Assembly (NCBI RefSeq): GCF_014648055.1
Contig: NZ_BMQJ01000004.1
Coordinates: forward strand, 124,001 to 188,000
From: Streptosporangium pseudovulgare
Lineage (GTDB): Bacteria; Actinomycetota; Actinomycetes; Streptosporangiales; Streptosporangiaceae
Reading direction: 5' to 3'
Length of the DNA: 64,000 nt
The position numbers and the translations under genes are program-made. Below, piece after piece: positions 35,518-42,685 of the stretch. The notes below the pieces were generated by a model. The model did no database searches. It had not been told where the DNA came from and saw only the letters and a list, made by a program, of their open reading frames with translations. Positions within the stretch are counted from its first letter, which is position 1, and each line of letters opens with the position of its first letter.

Positions 35518-36267
35518 ATGAGCAGGAAGGGACGGCTGGCGGTAGGCATCGCGCTGCTGCTGACGGGGCTGACCGTGGCCGGAGTGGTGGTGCTCTTCGG
35601 ATGGGAGCTCGCCGATCAGGTGGGAGGCGTGGTCGCCGCGGTGACCTCGCTGGCCGGACTGTGGATCGCCATGGCGGGGCGGTCCTCGTCTCCGAGGAGG
35701 CCGACCGGCTCGGAGCCCAAGGAGCCGGAGTCGTCGCCTTCCGCGGGTCCGTCCCCTTCTCGTTCGGCGCCGACGCCTGTGAAGCTGAGAAGAGGGTTGC
35801 CGTGGCAGATGTACGCGGCTCTGGCCTGTGTGGTGCTGACGTCCCCGCTGGCCGTCGTGGGCGGTCGTGAGGCGATCGGAAGCGGCGGAGACTACTTCGT
35901 CGAATTCAGCGGCGAGGAGGAGCCCCTCTACTTTCTTGTCGCGGTGGCGGTCATGCTGATTTCCATGCTCATATTCATCACGATACTCGGGGAGGCGGTC
36001 AGGCTTTCCCTTGAGCCTGTCGCCGACGTCATCGGCGGGACCTTGATAGAGGTCTTCGTCGTGGTTCTTGTCATAGGCGGGTTGGGCATCGCCTTCTTTC
36101 AGCCCCTGGGGATCGCTCATCTACTTCAAGACTGGTGGTCGCAGCCACGTAAGACCGTCATACCCTTTGCGATTTTCGGTCAGCTGGGCATCGCCGCCCT
36201 CGCGTGGTCATGGCACAAGGAGGGGAGACGGAGGATTCCCCCCTCCGAGGCAGAGGCGGGCGGGTGA
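35518..36267 (+). CDS. Integral membrane protein, unknown function
   Basis: The 249-residue product has two N-terminal transmembrane segments (about 7-30 and 36-54), a Pro/Ser-rich linker (60-95), then four more segments with IFITILGEAVRLSLEPVADV between them. No family is recognised. ATG 35518 gives a normal hydrophobic start; upstream codons would add an unrelated stretch. The TACAA-AGC-TTGTA dyad at 35494-35506 lies 11 bases before the start and could be an operator or part of a leaderless promoter. Confidence 0.66.
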   Translation: MSRKGRLAVGIALLLTGLTVAGVVVLFGWELADQVGGVVAAVTSLAGLWIAMAGRSSSPRRPTGSEPKEPESSPSAGPSPSRSAPTPVKLRRGLPWQMYAALACVVLTSPLAVVGGREAIGSGGDYFVEFSGEEEPLYFLVAVAVMLISMLIFITILGEAVRLSLEPVADVIGGTLIEVFVVVLVIGGLGIAFFQPLGIAHLLQDWWSQPRKTVIPFAIFGQLGIAALAWSWHKEGRRRIPPSEAEAGG

Positions 36268-36337
36268 GCCCGTCCCGGAGAGCCGGCTCACCGCTCCCCG
36301 GCCACGCAGGCTTCGGGCGGACGTCGCGTTCTGCCGG

Positions 36338-36411
36338 GGTGACGCGTCACCGGGCGCGCATGCGACCAACCCGCGGTGATGCGTCACCGGGCGCGCATGC
36401 GACCGACCCGC
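36338..36411. repeat. Two tandem 37-base repeats across the GH16 stop codon
   Basis: Units 36338-36374 and 36375-36411 differ at two bases. The first contains the palindrome GTGACGCGTCAC. The second unit encodes the last residues (VGRMRAR) and the stop of the GH16 gene, so the first is a duplicated tail between convergent genes. It may serve as a bidirectional terminator. Confidence 0.8.
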
Positions 36412-37280
36412 ACGTTGCGAGCACGGAAGTAGGTGCTGCCGGCGGGACCCGGCTGCTTGTCCCAGCCGGGACCGCCAGGCGCGATTCCGGACGCCCAGGA
36501 TCCCATCTGCAGATTGATGATGAGCCACTGGGGGACACCGGCCCAGCCGACTCCCCGGTGGGTCGCCTTCCGGACCCCGTCGAAGTAGTAGTCGAGCATG
36601 ACGTCGTTTCCCCGCTTGGACATCCGGACGCGGTACCTGTGCCAGGCATCGGGTTTTTTGCCGCTGATCAGCTTACGCTCGACGTGCTCATTGTCGTCGG
36701 CGCTCCTGCTCCAGGTGTTGAAAAGGTTGGTGGAATTCCCCACGTATTCCAGGATGTCGCTCTCCGGCGGCCAGTCCGGCCAGATCCCGGTGGTCCAGAA
36801 AGCCGGCCAGATGCCCTTCCCGGTCTGCGTGCGGAACTCGCCTTCGATGTCGTACTCGGGGAACTGGTCGTTGACGAGGATCTGCTTCTTGGCGTGGATG
36901 GCGCCTGAGCGGTACCACAGCGGAGCGTTCGGCGCGTGCGGGCTGTCTCCGTCGGGTTCGGCCAGCCGGGTCGCCTTCAGGGTCAGCACGCCCTGGGCGA
37001 GGGAGACCTGGCTGGAGTGCATCCTGGCGGCGCCGTTGTGGGTGTCGGCGTCGCCGTCCCAGGGGTAGAGATGGTTCCAGTTCTGGTTGAAGGCCGAGGA
37101 ACTGCTGAAGGAGGACTTCTTGATGACGTTCTCCCATGAGGCGCCGGCCCGGCGGGGGCGGCCGCCGGCTGAAGATGTGGCGTGCGCCCCGGCGGGGACG
37201 AGTGAAAGCCCTAATGACAGACCGCCGACGGCCGCCGCCGAGGCCAGGAGCCGACGCCGGCTGACTTCTTGTTCGGACAC
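36384..37280 (-). CDS. Tat-exported glycoside hydrolase family 16
   Basis: A twin-arginine signal (SRRRLLASAAAVGGLSLG) leads to a GH16 jelly-roll domain. The catalytic motif ESDILE (nucleophile and acid/base Glu) lies in WPDWPPESDILEYVGN; substrate-cleft aromatics include WPAFWTTGIWP. The enzyme would hydrolyse a beta-1,3/1,4-linked polysaccharide outside the cell; which one is unclear. The length of 298 residues is a lone catalytic domain. GTG 37280 follows AAGGAAAG. A hairpin at 37312-37345 separates it from the MerR gene upstream. Confidence 0.88.
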   Translation of the reverse strand: MSEQEVSRRRLLASAAAVGGLSLGLSLVPAGAHATSSAGGRPRRAGASWENVIKKSSFSSSSAFNQNWNHLYPWDGDADTHNGAARMHSSQVSLAQGVLTLKATRLAEPDGDSPHAPNAPLWYRSGAIHAKKQILVNDQFPEYDIEGEFRTQTGKGIWPAFWTTGIWPDWPPESDILEYVGNSTNLFNTWSRSADDNEHVERKLISGKKPDAWHRYRVRMSKRGNDVMLDYYFDGVRKATHRGVGWAGVPQWLIINLQMGSWASGIAPGGPGWDKQPGPAGSTYFRARNVRVGRMRAR

Positions 37281-37311
37281 GTTCTTTCCTTTCTCCGGCC
37301 CCTGAAGCCGT

Positions 37312-37345
37312 CGGCGACCGGCGTCCGAGGGGAGGCCGGTCGCCG
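37312..37345 (-). terminator. 10-bp stem hairpin between merR and GH16 genes
   Basis: CGGCGACCGG (37312-37321) and CCGGTCGCCG (37336-37345) form a perfect stem with a 14-base loop. It lies downstream of the MerR stop and upstream of the GH16 start on the same strand, so it probably ends the MerR transcript. Confidence 0.55.
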
Positions 37346-37449
37346 AGCCGGGATTCGGGCCTGACCGCAGAAAAGCATATGAACGCCGCGGATCACGTAC
37401 GGCCCGCCGTACACCTGGGCGCCGGCCTCCTCAGAGGGCTCGGCTGTGA

Positions 37450-37875
37450 CTACGGCTGCGAAGAGGATGCCGGCGACCAGAGCCCGGCCGCGGTGCCATC
37501 CTCGACATGCCTGCGATAGGTGAGGACCTTGTCGTGGATGATCTCCAGGCTGGCCGTCAGGTCGGCGAGCCTGTCCCGGACGGTTCTCTCGTGCTCTTCG
37601 AGCAGCGCGAGGCGCTCCGCCTCGTTGCCCGGACCGGATCGGACGAGTTGGGCGAACCTCTTCACGGTGGCGATGGGCATGCCGGACTCCCGCAGCCGGT
37701 TGCACAGCAGGAGCCATTCCACATCCGCCGGTTCGTAGACGCGCTGCCCTCCGGCCGTGCGCGGGATCGGGCGGAGGAAGAGCTCCTCACGCTCGAAGAA
37801 CCGCAACGCGTGCACGCCCAGGCCGGTCGCCTTCGCGACGTCTCCGATGGAGAGGCCGTCCGCGTTTCTGCTCAT
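37450..37875 (-). CDS. MerR-family transcriptional regulator
   Basis: The winged-helix N terminus is typical (LSIGDVAKATGLGVHALRFF, then GGQRVYEPADVEWLLLCNRL), followed by the coiled-coil dimer helix with HERTVRDRLADLTASLEII. The form is that of MerR proteins lacking metal-binding cysteines, whose ligands vary. It is divergent from an SDR gene, and the promoter between them has the long 19-base spacer on which MerR proteins act. Confidence 0.9.
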   Translation of the reverse strand: MSRNADGLSIGDVAKATGLGVHALRFFEREELFLRPIPRTAGGQRVYEPADVEWLLLCNRLRESGMPIATVKRFAQLVRSGPGNEAERLALLEEHERTVRDRLADLTASLEIIHDKVLTYRRHVEDGTAAGLWSPASSSQP

Positions 37876-37891
37876 GCCGTACCGCCGTAGC

Positions 37892-37922
37892 TTGACCTAG
37901 CTCGTACTCTAGATTTTAGCGT
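37892..37922 (+). promoter_or_regulatory. MerR-type promoter of the SDR gene
   Basis: TTGACC (37892-37897) and TAGCGT (37917-37922) are 19 bases apart, the extended spacing that MerR activators untwist. CTAG is repeated within the spacer. The start codon lies seven bases after the -10, so the SDR message is probably leaderless. Confidence 0.6.
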
Positions 37923-37929
37923 TGAGCGC

Positions 37930-38886
37930 ATGGCAATCACGCAACACAGGATCGGCTCGGGGTTCGGCGCGCACAGCACGGCGGACGACGTCCTGGCCGG
38001 AATCGAGTTGTCCGGCAAGAACGTCCTGATCACCGGTGGTTACTCGGGTCTCGGCTTCGAGGCCACGAGCGCGCTGGTCCGCGCCGGGGCGCACGTCATC
38101 GTGCCCGCCCGCCGTCCCGCCGCGGCGATGGAAGCGCTACGCGATGTTCCGCGGACGGAGGTGCGGGAGCTCGATCTGGCGGACTCCGACAGCATCCGGA
38201 GGTTCAGTGACCGGTTCCTGGAGACCGGCCGGATCCTCGACATCGTCATCAACAACGCGGGCGTCATGGCCTACCCGCGGAGGCTCGTCGGGTCCGGATG
38301 GGAGGCGCACCTCGCCATCAACCACCTCGGGCACTTCGCCCTGGTCAACCGGTTGCGTCCGGCCCTGGCCCCCACCGGGGCGCGAGTGGTGTCCGTCGCC
38401 TCGTCGGGGCACTTCCTGTCCGACATCCGCTGGGACGACCCGCACTTCCGTCATGACCACGATCCTTGGCGGGCCTACGGGCAGTCCAAGACGGCCAACG
38501 CCCTGTTCGCCGTCCACCTCGACGCCCTGGGCGCGGCCGGTGGCGTGCGTGCCTTCGCGGTGCACCCGGGCAGCATCCTCACTCCGCTGCAACGGAACAT
38601 CCCCCGCGCGGAGCAGATCGCCCAGGGCTGGATCACCCGGGAGGGCCACCAGGCGGACGGCTTCAAAACCCCGGCGCAGGGGGCGGCGACGGCCGTATGG
38701 GCGGCCACGTCACCTCTGCTCGACGAGTACGGCGGCGCCTACTGCCAGGACTGCGACATCGCCGAACCCGCGACCACCGACGACGTGCTCGTCGGAGGCG
38801 TCAAACCGTGGGCGATCGATCCCGACTCCGCGTCCCGGCTCTGGGCCCTCTCCAGCGAGCTCACCGGACTGGACTGCTTCGCCTGA
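37930..38886 (+). CDS. Short-chain dehydrogenase/reductase
   Basis: Classical SDR motifs: TGGYSGLG (Rossmann, TGxxxGxG), NNAGVM, a catalytic Ser in VASSGH and YGQSK (Tyr, Lys). The long form, 318 residues with an HFALVNRL segment, is of the retinol dehydrogenase/WW-domain oxidoreductase-like subgroup common in bacteria, usually NADP-linked. The substrate is unknown. It is likely induced by the divergent MerR protein. Confidence 0.9.
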   Translation: MAITQHRIGSGFGAHSTADDVLAGIELSGKNVLITGGYSGLGFEATSALVRAGAHVIVPARRPAAAMEALRDVPRTEVRELDLADSDSIRRFSDRFLETGRILDIVINNAGVMAYPRRLVGSGWEAHLAINHLGHFALVNRLRPALAPTGARVVSVASSGHFLSDIRWDDPHFRHDHDPWRAYGQSKTANALFAVHLDALGAAGGVRAFAVHPGSILTPLQRNIPRAEQIAQGWITREGHQADGFKTPAQGAATAVWAATSPLLDEYGGAYCQDCDIAEPATTDDVLVGGVKPWAIDPDSASRLWALSSELTGLDCFA

Positions 38887-38901
38887 CCCGGCGGTGAGGC
38901 C

Positions 38902-38949
38902 ACCGCGCCGATGTGCCACCGGCCCGGCCCGGCCGCCGTGACCTCCGTG
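38902..38949 (+). pseudogene. 48-base displaced fragment of the RiPP methyltransferase gene
   Basis: These 48 bases match 34641-34688 inside the ATP-grasp-system methyltransferase with three differences, all T in the gene and C here. In frame it reads MCHRPGPAAVTSV against MCHRLGPAAVTSV. No further homology is seen on either side, so it is a relic of a second copy or a short ectopic insertion. Confidence 0.7.
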
Positions 38950-39020
38950 CCCTGGGGCGTACGAGGAGCGGCGGCGATATCGACGTGCCGCCGATCGTGG
39001 TTCCGCCTAAGGTCTGCTGG

Positions 39021-39785
39021 ATGACGCTCTCTTATGACATGGCCGGAGATGGCCCCATGCTGGTGCTGTTGCATGCCGGGGTGTGCGATCGGCGCATGTG
39101 GGATCCGCAGTGGCCGGCCCTGCTCGATGCGGGATACCGGGTGGTCCGCTGTGACTTCCGGGGGTTCGGCGAGTCCCCGGTGGCGGACCGCCCGTACGGC
39201 GACGCCGAGGACGTCGTGGATCTGCTCGGGAACCTCGGCATCGAACGGGCAGCGCTGATCGGGTCCTCGTACGGCGGGCAGGTGGCCATGGAGGTGGCCG
39301 CCCGCCGGCCGGACATGGTCACGGCCCTGGTGCTGCTTTGTTCCGCTCTACCCGGGCACGTGCCCAGCGACGTGCTGCGATCCTTCGCCGAACAGGAGGA
39401 GGCGCTGATCGAAGCCGGTGACATCGCGGGGGCCGTTGATCTGAATGTGGAGAACTGGCTGGGCCCCGAGGCGGATGACACGGTTCGGGAACAGGTCCGC
39501 CGGATGCAGCGACGCGCATTCGACGTGCAGCTGGCCGCGGCGGAGGAGTTCGCGCCGACCGAGGCGGAGGTGGATCTCTCGCTGATCAAGGCCCCGTGTC
39601 TGGCTCTCTCCGGCGGCCACGACCTGGTGGACTTCCGGGAGACCGCCGCCCGGCTACCGGAACGACTCGCCGATGCCCGTCACCGCGAGCTGCCCCGGGC
39701 GGGTCACCTGCCCAACCTGGAGCAGCCCGCCGAAGTGACGGACCTGCTGATCCGGTTCCTGCACGAGACAGTCCCGGCACGCTGA
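39021..39785 (+). CDS. Alpha/beta hydrolase
   Basis: The fold and triad are visible: LLHAGVCDRRMW (oxyanion region), nucleophile elbow GSSYGG, an acidic residue in LSGGHDLVDF and the histidine in AGHLPNLEQP. It resembles 3-oxoadipate enol-lactonase-like hydrolases; the substrate cannot be assigned. At 254 residues it is a complete single domain without export signal. AAGG lies nine bases before the ATG. Confidence 0.87.
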   Translation: MTLSYDMAGDGPMLVLLHAGVCDRRMWDPQWPALLDAGYRVVRCDFRGFGESPVADRPYGDAEDVVDLLGNLGIERAALIGSSYGGQVAMEVAARRPDMVTALVLLCSALPGHVPSDVLRSFAEQEEALIEAGDIAGAVDLNVENWLGPEADDTVREQVRRMQRRAFDVQLAAAEEFAPTEAEVDLSLIKAPCLALSGGHDLVDFRETAARLPERLADARHRELPRAGHLPNLEQPAEVTDLLIRFLHETVPAR

Positions 39786-39823
39786 GCGGGCTCGATCTCA
39801 GCCGCGCCGGCCCGGCGGCCCGC

Positions 39824-40801
39824 TCAGGCCCCGGTGGCGCCGGGCAGCAGCAGTGACTTGCCCACCGTGGCACGCTCGGCCAGCGCGCGGTGGGCGTCGG
39901 CGGCCCGCTCCAGCGGGTAGACGGCGCCGATCGCGGGCCGTAGCCGTCCCTCCGCGGCCAGCTCCAGCGCCAGGGCCAGCCGTTCGCGCGCGGCCTCCCG
40001 GGTCGGCGGGCCGTCGAGCAGCGGGGTGGACACCCGGAGGCCGCGACGCGCGGCCAGCTCCCGGTCCGGGGCGGCGAAGCCCTCGGCGGTGCCGTAGGTG
40101 ACGAACCGCCCGCCGTCGGCCAGCGCGTTCAGGGCGGCCGTACCGAGCGGGCCGCCCGCGCCGTCGTAGACCAGCGCGGCGCCGCCGCCGGTCGCCTCGC
40201 GGACCCGCTCGATCCAGCCCGACCGCGTGTAGTCGACGGTGACCTCCGCGCCCAGTTCGCGGGCCAGCGCCAGTTTGGCGTCGCTGGACGCGGCGGCCAC
40301 CACCCGGGCGCCGGCGTCGATCGCCAGCTGCACCAGCAGCGATCCCGCCCCGCCGGCCGCCGCCGTCACCAGGACCCACTCGCCCTTCTCCGCCACACCC
40401 AGCCGTTCCATCATGATCGCGGTCGTGCCGTCGTGCACCAGCGCCGCCGCCGTCTCGAAGGCCATTCCGTCGGGGATCGGCATGATCTCATCGGCGTCGG
40501 CGACGACCCGCTCGGCGTAGCCGGTGCCGGTACGGGTGACCACCCGCCGGCCGATCCACGCCGGGTCCACGTCCTCGCCGATCGCCACCACCTCGCCCGC
40601 TCCGCCGCCGCCCGGGATGTACGGCAGCTCGCGGGGGAAGATCTCCTTGCCCCAGCCGCTGCGCAGCAGGGTGTCGAGGAAGATGACATCCGCCGCGGCC
40701 ATGCCGACGACGACCTGGCCGCGGCCGGGCACCGGGTCGGGCAGGTCCACCGGGGTCAGTACTTCCGGACCACCGAACTCGGCCACCTGGATCGCACGCA
40801 T
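39824..40801 (-). CDS. Zinc-binding-dehydrogenase-family quinone oxidoreductase
   Basis: The MDR-superfamily layout is clear: N-terminal GroES-like domain (MRAIQVAEFGGPEVL, VVVGMAAADVIFLD, PYIPGGGGAGEV) and NADPH-binding TAAAGGAGSLLVQLA with LVYDGAGG. The zinc-ligand cysteines are absent, as in NADPH:quinone reductases (QorA-like). ATG 40801 follows GAAGGGTG. A MerR-type promoter lies upstream (40839-40869). A decayed copy of its 5' end is at 45463-45547. Confidence 0.88.
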   Translation of the reverse strand: MRAIQVAEFGGPEVLTPVDLPDPVPGRGQVVVGMAAADVIFLDTLLRSGWGKEIFPRELPYIPGGGGAGEVVAIGEDVDPAWIGRRVVTRTGTGYAERVVADADEIMPIPDGMAFETAAALVHDGTTAIMMERLGVAEKGEWVLVTAAAGGAGSLLVQLAIDAGARVVAAASSDAKLALARELGAEVTVDYTRSGWIERVREATGGGAALVYDGAGGPLGTAALNALADGGRFVTYGTAEGFAAPDRELAARRGLRVSTPLLDGPPTREAARERLALALELAAEGRLRPAIGAVYPLERAADAHRALAERATVGKSLLLPGATGA

Positions 40802-40838
40802 GAGCAAACACCCTTCATCGGGAGAGACCGTCCCGCCC

Positions 40839-40869
40839 AGCCTCCAACCTGAATCATGGTTGAGGTCAA
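40839..40869 (-). promoter_or_regulatory. MerR/SoxR-type promoter of the quinone oxidoreductase
   Basis: On the minus strand TTGACC (40869-40864) is followed after 19 bases by GAGGCT (40844-40839). The spacer holds a CAACC-N8-GGTTG dyad (40845-40862). This layout fits a redox-sensing MerR protein controlling a quinone reductase; which one is inference. Confidence 0.5.
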
Positions 40870-40927
40870 ATCGGCGGCCGGACGGGCCATGATGCGTCCT
40901 TCTCGCGCGGCGCCCGGACTCAGCCTG

Positions 40928-40978
40928 GCGTGGATCGCCTCTTCGACGTCGTACGGGGCAGCGCCGTACCGGTCGATG
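40928..40978. repeat. Conserved block shared with 45703-45752
   Basis: About 50 bases here closely match 45703-45752. In both places the block lies between the quinone oxidoreductase 5' end and the pentapeptide gene. On the minus strand it reads IDRYGAAPYDVEEAI (other copy IDRYGDALYDAEEAI), so it is probably a relic of an unknown gene. Confidence 0.65.
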
Positions 40979-40994
40979 AGTGCGTCGGCACCGC

Positions 40995-41063
40995 CCGATC
41001 CGCCCGATAACGATCGGATGCCGTTCACCCAGGGGCGGGCCGCGGGCAGCTGGAATGGGAGGC
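40995..41063 (+). promoter_or_regulatory. Upstream region conserved between the two pentapeptide genes
   Basis: A block around TAACGATCGGATGCCGT and the tail GCTGGAATGGG, ending at the start codon, is nearly identical to 46645-46714. Conservation over ~70 non-coding bases implies shared control. Confidence 0.6.
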
Positions 41064-42542
41064 ATGCCGTTACTGCCGCGTCGTCGTTCCTCTTCGGTCG
41101 ATGTGCCTGTCGTCGCGGCGGAGGTGGTTCCGCCGCAGTTGCGTACTCCCCGGCCGGCCGCGTGGTGGATCGTGCCGGTCACGTTGCTGGTGGGCGGCGC
41201 GGTCGGCGGGGTGGCCTGGCTGTTGCTGGGGGCCGGGTGGAGCGTGGCCGAGGCCACCGCCCGGCAGGGTGCGATCCAGACCGCGCTGGCGGCCGGCGCC
41301 GGGGTCGGCGCGGCGGTCACGCTGATGCTGGCCTTCCGCCGCCAGCGCCACCAGGAGCACGCCGCGCACGTCACCGCCTACCTCGCCGAGCGCAACGCCG
41401 CGCTGGCCGAGCAGGTGGCCGACAACACCAAGCACGACGCCACCGAGCGCCGGGTGACCGACCTGTACACCAAGGCCGCCGAGCAGCTCGGCCACGACAA
41501 GGCCGCCGTCCGCCTGGCCGGCCTGTACGCATTGGAGCGGCTGGCCCAGGACAACCCCGGTCATCGGCAGACGATCGTCAACGTGATCTGCGCTTACCTG
41601 CGCATGCCGTACACCCCGCCCGAGCCTGCACCCGCCCCTGATCCCGAGCGGGATCACAAGGCCGCGTTGCGGGCGGCCCGGCGTCGTCACCAGGCGGCCC
41701 GTGCCGGTGTCGCCCTGCCCGCCGAACCCGCGCCGCGGCAGGAGGACGGCGACCGGGAGGGCGAGCTGCAGGTACGGCTGACCGCCCAGCGCATCCTGGC
41801 CGCCCACCTCCGCGACGACCGCCCCGCGGACCGGCGCTCCACCCTCCCGGCCGCACCGGCCTTCTGGGAGGGGATGAGCCTGGACCTGACCGGCGCCACC
41901 CTCATCGACTTCGACCTGACCGGCGGCCATGCCACCGAGGCCGTCTTCGACAAGGCGACCTTCGCCGGGGACGTCCGGTTCGTCGGGGCGATCTTCGCTG
42001 GGGACGTCCGGTTCAACGGGGCGACCTTCACCGGGGACGCCTGGTTCAACGGGGCGACCTTCACCGGAGACGCCACGTGCGACAAGGCGACCTTCGCGAG
42101 GCACGCCATGTTCGTCGGGGCGTCCTTCGCCGGGCGCGCCATGTTCGTCGGGGCGACCTTCACCGGAGTCGCCTGGTTCGACAAGGTGCCCTTCATCGGA
42201 GTCGCCGGGTTCGACAAGGCGTCCTTCGCCGGGGACGCCAGGTTTCTCGGGGCGACCTTCTTCGGGCGCGCCAGCTTCCTCGGGGCGTCCTTCGCCGGGC
42301 GCGCCATGTTCGCCGAGGCGACCTTCGCCGGGGGCGGCGGGTTCGCCAAGGCGTCCTTCGCCGGGGACGCCTGGTTCGCCGAGGCGACCTTCATCGGGCG
42401 CGCCCAGCTGGACGGGGCCGTGGTGGTCGATCCGGCGGCCGACCATGTGTGGCCGGACGGGTGGCGACTGGAGGCGACATCGGAGGGAACGGGCCGCCTG
42501 ATCCGAGAGGAGACAGGCGGCGACCCGGCCCCGGATGCCTGA
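41064..42542 (+). CDS. Membrane-anchored pentapeptide-repeat protein, copy 1
   Basis: The 492-residue protein has two N-terminal transmembrane segments (about 32-52 and 68-90), a charged cytosolic stretch with TDLYTKAAEQLG and GLYALERLAQ, and a C-terminal array (about 300-450) of ATFxGxAxF units, the pentapeptide-repeat beta-helix. Similar actinomycete proteins are common but their role is unknown. ATG 41064 is supported by conservation of MPLLPRRR with the paralogue at 46715; the GGGAGG site is closer than usual. Divergent from the quinone oxidoreductase. Confidence 0.83.
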   Translation: MPLLPRRRSSSVDVPVVAAEVVPPQLRTPRPAAWWIVPVTLLVGGAVGGVAWLLLGAGWSVAEATARQGAIQTALAAGAGVGAAVTLMLAFRRQRHQEHAAHVTAYLAERNAALAEQVADNTKHDATERRVTDLYTKAAEQLGHDKAAVRLAGLYALERLAQDNPGHRQTIVNVICAYLRMPYTPPEPAPAPDPERDHKAALRAARRRHQAARAGVALPAEPAPRQEDGDREGELQVRLTAQRILAAHLRDDRPADRRSTLPAAPAFWEGMSLDLTGATLIDFDLTGGHATEAVFDKATFAGDVRFVGAIFAGDVRFNGATFTGDAWFNGATFTGDATCDKATFARHAMFVGASFAGRAMFVGATFTGVAWFDKVPFIGVAGFDKASFAGDARFLGATFFGRASFLGASFAGRAMFAEATFAGGGGFAKASFAGDAWFAEATFIGRAQLDGAVVVDPAADHVWPDGWRLEATSEGTGRLIREETGGDPAPDA

Positions 42543-42685
42543 CCGGGGGCGGCGGGCCGGCGGTGGTGTCCTGAAGCGGATACCGGACGGTGCGTCGATT
42601 CTGCCGGGTGTGTCTCGTTCGATTGCGGTCGGCCGGCCAGGCGTGACGTGATCGCGTGTTCCTGGGATCTCGGTAGCGGAGGCTT

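Noticed and set aside
36338-36411. 37-base repeats as a minimal CRISPR
   Set aside because: Only two directly abutting units with no spacer and no cas genes nearby.
40756-41028. Minus-strand frame with IDRYGAAPYDVEEAI as a real gene
   Set aside because: The similar stretch at 45703-45752 lies in a different, broken context; both look like relics and neither has a start with a ribosome site.
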